Both the position numbers and the translations under genes were made by a program. Shown one piece after another: positions 23,616 to 26,374 of a stretch of DNA of 26,374 nt. How positions within the stretch are numbered: position 1 is the first letter of the stretch; the number at the start of each line of letters is the position of its first letter. Source of the stretch: a virus. The notes under the pieces were generated by a model. It had not been told where the DNA came from. It saw nothing but the letters and a program-made list of their open reading frames with translations, and searched no databases. The stretch spans positions 1 to 26,374 of IMG/VR virus record IMGVR_UViG_3300020421_000118. The stretch is one strand, 5' to 3'.

Positions 23616-23658
23616 AGTCCAGACACCATTCCTTCAGATTATTTATGGTGTCTGGACT
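23616..23658 (-). repeat. 14-bp perfect inverted repeat around the late promoter of the giant fibre gene
   Basis: Arms at 23616-23629 and 23645-23658 are perfect reverse complements (AGTCCAGACACCAT / ATGGTGTCTGGACT), with a 15-base loop holding most of the ATAAATA box and a GAAGGA. A second, smaller inverted repeat (GGTCAG/CTGACC at 23663-23668 and 23675-23680) lies next to it over the preceding stop codon. No T-tract follows on either strand, so a simple terminator is unlikely. Confidence 0.75.
23640..23646 (-). promoter_or_regulatory. Late promoter box ATAAATA (giant fibre gene)
   Basis: The minus strand reads CCATAAATAATC 33 bases before the start codon at 23607. Its first two bases fall in one arm of the inverted repeat and the rest in the loop. 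Confidence 0.7.
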
Positions 23659-23664
23659 GACAGG

Positions 23665-23853
23665 TCAGATCACGCTGACCATCTCAATTTCTCCATCAAT
23701 ATCAGTTGCCAGTTGTGCAATAGACCAAACGCTCATAAACTGTTCCATGTCAGGGCAGTCTAGTTGCTGAGATCCACCGTCAGAACCATAGATCGTGAAG
23801 ATCCGAGCAGGAACATTGACCTTGATCTTGGTAACGTGCTCGTTATCAAACAT
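23665..23853 (-). CDS. Hypothetical 62-residue protein
   Basis: Small protein (MFDNEHVTKIKVNVPARIFTIYGSDG...) with two predicted strands and a C-terminal helix-strand (FMSVWSIAQLATDIDGEIEMV). No family recognised, but it sits in the virion gene block between two structural genes. There is no good Shine-Dalgarno sequence. It is in the same reading frame as the 86-residue gene upstream, separated only by that gene's TGA and 12 open codons. Its stop lies at the edge of the inverted repeats before the giant fibre gene. Confidence 0.55.
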   Translation of the reverse strand: MFDNEHVTKIKVNVPARIFTIYGSDGGSQQLDCPDMEQFMSVWSIAQLATDIDGEIEMVSVI

Positions 23854-23889
23854 GGGTGTCTCAGTTGGGTACCCACAAAGTATAGCGCC

Positions 23890-24150
23890 TCAGTCGTCCA
23901 CTGTCAAGATCGCTGTGACAGTAAAGAAAGCGTCGATCATCCCGCCACTTTGGTTCCGGACCTTTACAGTACGACCATAGGGCATGGACTCCACAAACAG
24001 TTCCTGATAGCAGGTATTAGGTGTCAGTTGCACAATCAATTTGTCTGGATCAGACTTACCATTCCACTCTTCAGGGAGGTCAATGATGCCATCAACTCGA
24101 ACTCTGCCGCGAAATTCGCTAACTACTGTGTTTTCCATAATCACATTCAT
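23890..24150 (-). CDS. Small beta-structured virion protein, paralogue of the neighbour's C-terminal domain
   Basis: An 86-residue protein whose RGRVRVDGIIDLPEEW (14-29), then LIVQLTPNTCYQELFVESM and GGMIDAFFTVTAIL, line up with the C-terminal part of the next gene upstream (HRGRLTGTNEITLPEYW, ITVSLTSIGAQQDIIV, IDCFYHVYGE). It appears to be a stand-alone copy of that domain without the HP...EGPE half. It could start at 24150 or at the internal ATG (MENTVV); neither has a good ribosome binding site. A TATAAT is present on the minus strand just upstream (24159-24164) but no -35 is seen. It probably associates with the virion. Confidence 0.6.
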   Translation of the reverse strand: MNVIMENTVVSEFRGRVRVDGIIDLPEEWNGKSDPDKLIVQLTPNTCYQELFVESMPYGRTVKVRNQSGGMIDAFFTVTAILTVDD

Positions 24151-24170
24151 GTACAGTTATTATAGCACAA

Positions 24171-24992
24171 TTACTTGGTAATAGTGTTACGTGGACCTCT
24201 GTAACGCTCGTCTAAAATGTTACGTTCCTCATCATCTGGTGCCATGAATACGTTGGGATCAGGATAATCCTCCCAAGTTTTGCCTTCATAATCAATAATC
24301 AGGGGGTTGATATCCTTTCTTTCACCATACACATGGTAGAAACAATCGATGTCAGCACCTGAAACGTTTCCACCAACATGTTGCAACACAATCTTGGTGT
24401 TGTCAAACTCCTTGACAATGATGTCCTGTTGTGCTCCAATAGAAGTGAGAGACACAGTGATACTGTCCTCATATACCAGGTTTACCCAGTATTCAGGCAG
24501 AGTGATCTCATTGGTGCCAGTCAGTCTGCCACGGTGATACACAGCGACTTCCGGTCCCTCAATACATGCATAGCGCAGTCGATGTCCTTCCTTTGTAGGA
24601 TGCTGGATGTCAAATGACTTACCCAGAGCATCTGCTGTGGCAAATCTACTAGCAAGTCTGCCCTTGTTCAGACAGTCAACTTTGCCAGTGACATACACAT
24701 CACCATCAATATAAACAGCATTTACTGCCTCTTCCCCAATAACCTCAACATCACCATCAATCTGCAGTGCCCTGCCTTTGACACCAGACTTGAATTCATC
24801 AATATCTGTGCCGATGTTTACTGTTGCTTTAGCATAACCTGAGTGCTTTCCTGCAATAACAGGTCCAGTGGCAACAAGTGTGCCATTGAAAGGTGCATCA
24901 CCATTTACGGTTTGAGCAGCAGTATCAAGTTTTGCTGGATCTTCTCTACCAATGTAGACTTTACCAGTCTCAATGTCTCTGATGCCTGCCAT
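24171..24992 (-). CDS. Virion protein with HP...EGPE...LPEYW domain
   Basis: A 273-residue protein. Residues 1-115 form a beta-rich part with IDGDV.V.G repeats (77-103), suggesting a short beta-helix or prism. The C-terminal part carries SFDIQHPTKEGHRLRYACIEGPEVAVYHRG (126-155) and NEITLPEYWVNLV. This is a conserved signature seen at the ends of fibre-like proteins in cyanophages and some giant viruses. It is related in position to intramolecular-chaperone-type endings, but no function has been assigned with certainty. Translation is coupled to the upstream gp5-like gene by TAATG. A 20-base gap separates it from the 86-residue paralogue of its last domain. Confidence 0.65.
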   Translation of the reverse strand: MAGIRDIETGKVYIGREDPAKLDTAAQTVNGDAPFNGTLVATGPVIAGKHSGYAKATVNIGTDIDEFKSGVKGRALQIDGDVEVIGEEAVNAVYIDGDVYVTGKVDCLNKGRLASRFATADALGKSFDIQHPTKEGHRLRYACIEGPEVAVYHRGRLTGTNEITLPEYWVNLVYEDSITVSLTSIGAQQDIIVKEFDNTKIVLQHVGGNVSGADIDCFYHVYGERKDINPLIIDYEGKTWEDYPDPNVFMAPDDEERNILDERYRGPRNTITK

Positions 24993-25522
24993 TATTCTAC
25001 CAGTGAGTTGATGTAATCGCCTAGTGGAGGCGGAATGATTTTTGATTGTGGTTCATGAATACGAACCATGTCCCCGATGATAAAGTTGAAACCTTTGGAA
25101 TTGGTGATCAACTTATCACTTGCGGTCACTGTAGTGTTGTGACCTATGAATTTAGCAAAGTTTTTTGCCTGACAATGAACATCATGTTCGGCATGTAAAA
25201 AGATGTCGCCGGTTTTTGCATCAGTTGCTTTCATGATGATGTCTTTCGCCATCACCGAGAAAGTTCCCTTACAGTCGATGTTTATGTCACCATCAGACTT
25301 GATATTGATAGGACCAGCACCAGCCTGAATGATGTTAGAACCTTGGTCATTTTCAGTGGCACGGAGTTCCCACCCACCATCTTCAAAGATTCGCAAAGAT
25401 GCAGCAGATCCGGCAGCAGCACAAATTTGTGCCTTCCTTACTGCTTTACCATCTTCCTCCTTACCAATACGAAAGGAACCATCTTCAGGGTGGTTGACAA
25501 TATATGGGGGTGACTTTGACAT
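24992..25522 (-). CDS. gp5-like beta-helical baseplate/spike protein
   Basis: A 176-residue protein. Its middle, about 70-125, is a run of short strands (INIKSDGDINIDCKGTFSVMAKDIIMKAT, DIFLHAEHDVHCQAKN) with the I.I...GDI.I periodicity of the T4 gp5 and VgrG C-terminal needle. The first 65 residues (SPPYIVNHPEDGSFRIG...) and the last 45 (FNFIIGDMVRIHEPQ) cap it. A role at the tail tip or baseplate is the best guess. No lysozyme domain is present, unlike T4 gp5. Its ATG overlaps the upstream gene's TAA (TAATG), and it ends in the same way, so three genes are translated in a coupled series. Confidence 0.6.
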   Translation of the reverse strand: MSKSPPYIVNHPEDGSFRIGKEEDGKAVRKAQICAAAGSAASLRIFEDGGWELRATENDQGSNIIQAGAGPINIKSDGDINIDCKGTFSVMAKDIIMKATDAKTGDIFLHAEHDVHCQAKNFAKFIGHNTTVTASDKLITNSKGFNFIIGDMVRIHEPQSKIIPPPLGDYINSLVE

Positions 25523-26374
25523 TAGTATCCTTTCGGGCAGTCAATAACTGTGATAACCTGAGCATCAGGAAGAACAGGTTTCTCGTATTGTTTGATTTCA
25601 GTGAATGTTGTAATGGGTCTAATAAATGCACCGTAACCAGTCTTAGACTTGATCCTCAAAGTAGGAATCTTGTCTAGTCCAATGTCAACAATGCCACTCG
25701 CTCCTAAGATTCTACCATTCTCGATGATTGGAGTCAAGACGCCACCATTTGAAGTAACGATAGTGTCTCCCTCCTCATAATCAAATCCAGTGTTGATAAT
25801 TTGAATACCATCAACTTGACCGATAACTCGATCACCATCAGCAGTTCCACTGCTACTAACACCACCAGGTCTAGTCACCTCATCTTGCACAACCTCTTGA
25901 ATTACTTCACCATCATTATCAACTCCGATAGGCGTGAGAGTATCGACCGTAACACTTCCACCCCCGAGATACCCAGAACCAGGGTTAGTGATAATAATAT
26001 TGGTAACTTTACCTTCTTTGACAACGGCAGTTCCAGTAGCGCCCCTGCCATTATTACAACGGTCAACAATAGAAACGTATGGTACGTCATCAAATCCTAA
26101 TCCCAAATCATCCATCTTTGCGCCAACAACTTCACCGACAGAGTTGACCACTGCCTTAGCAACAGCACCAATTCCACCACCACCAAAGATCTCAATACTT
26201 GGTGGTCCACATTCAAATGCACTGGTATTACAACCACCTGCTAATGAAGCAGTTACACCACCTAAAACTTTATTAGCACTACCAACCGTTTCTAATGTGC
26301 CTTGAATAGTTCTAGTAACACCAGCAAGTTGTGCTTGAGATCCAGTGAGACTAGTTGCACGTTCTTTTGCATCC
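25522..26374 (-). CDS. Virion structural protein, 5' end beyond the window
   Basis: Partial: the frame stays open from its stop (25522-25524) to the right edge, 283 codons with no stop. A GTG at 26151 is therefore unlikely to be the real start. The visible part reads a helical segment (SQAQLAGVTRTIQGTLETVGSA), then GGVTASLAGG and a two-Cys loop (CNTSAFECGPPSIEIFGGG). Beta-rich turns with a NPGSGYLGGG motif follow, like the GSGY units of the two giant virion proteins. The C-terminus is RPITTFTEIKQYEKP...VIDCPKGY. It is probably a baseplate or tail component of this late block. Coupled by TAATG to the gp5-like gene. Confidence 0.6.
   Translation of the reverse strand, partial: DAKERATSLTGSQAQLAGVTRTIQGTLETVGSANKVLGGVTASLAGGCNTSAFECGPPSIEIFGGGGIGAVAKAVVNSVGEVVGAKMDDLGLGFDDVPYVSIVDRCNNGRGATGTAVVKEGKVTNIIITNPGSGYLGGGSVTVDTLTPIGVDNDGEVIQEVVQDEVTRPGGVSSSGTADGDRVIGQVDGIQIINTGFDYEEGDTIVTSNGGVLTPIIENGRILGASGIVDIGLDKIPTLRIKSKTGYGAFIRPITTFTEIKQYEKPVLPDAQVITVIDCPKGY

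Noticed and set aside
25522-26151. Complete 209-residue gene starting at GTG 26151
   Set aside because: The frame is open upstream to the window edge with protein-like sequence, so the gene is treated as partial.

Overview
The window looks like part of the genome of a large, contractile-tailed (T4-like) marine cyanophage of the kind that infects Prochlorococcus or Synechococcus. The grounds are gene content and signals: a CobS-like AAA+ ATPase beside a VWA/metallopeptidase partner, a long block of cyanophage-type virion and tail-fibre proteins, 2OG-Fe(II) oxygenases among the fibre genes, and ATAAATA late-promoter boxes just upstream of four structural genes. Assignment to cyanophage rests on recognising families; no database search was possible. 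Genes are packed tightly. Almost all lie on the minus strand, so transcription runs from high to low coordinates, and no gap exceeds about 100 bases. No tRNA, CRISPR array or insertion sequence was seen.

Layout, right to left in the direction of most transcription. (1) 23.6-26.4 kb holds a string of small virion proteins joined by TAATG stop/start overlaps, including a gp5-like beta-helical protein and a protein with the HP...EGPE...RG...LPEYW signature. (2) 13.4-23.6 kb holds very large fibre/adhesin genes. One is an 1878-residue protein ending in a phage tail-collar domain with five HxH motifs. Another is a 779-residue beta-helix protein, and a third is a 621-residue fibre with a 12-bp tandem repeat. 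(3) 10.3-13.4 kb holds two tandem 2OG-Fe(II) oxygenases lying between two fibres with paralogous C-termini. (4) 9.0-10.2 kb holds a repeat-rich fibre tip and a putative tail-fibre assembly protein. (5) 4.8-9.0 kb is a carbohydrate-type accessory island. Its core is the only plus-strand pair in the window: a CMP-Kdo synthetase-like gene and a SIS-HAD fusion. Around it lie a VOC/glyoxalase-fold protein, an SGNH hydrolase and a possible glycosyltransferase-like protein. (6) 1.5-4.8 kb holds the CobS-like ATPase and its VWA/HExxH partner, both preceded by the same 27-nt leader. (7) 0-1.5 kb holds small genes, including a PD-(D/E)XK nuclease-like protein and a KTSC-domain protein with its own sigma-70-type promoter and terminator.

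The likely division of labour is as follows. Structural genes are transcribed late from ATAAATA promoters. The sugar cassette has a sigma-70-like divergent promoter region and may alter host surface glycans or decorate the virion. The oxygenases may hydroxylate the fibres they sit between. The CobS/VWA pair probably acts as an ATPase-driven remodelling machine and not in real B12 synthesis. These last three roles are inferences.
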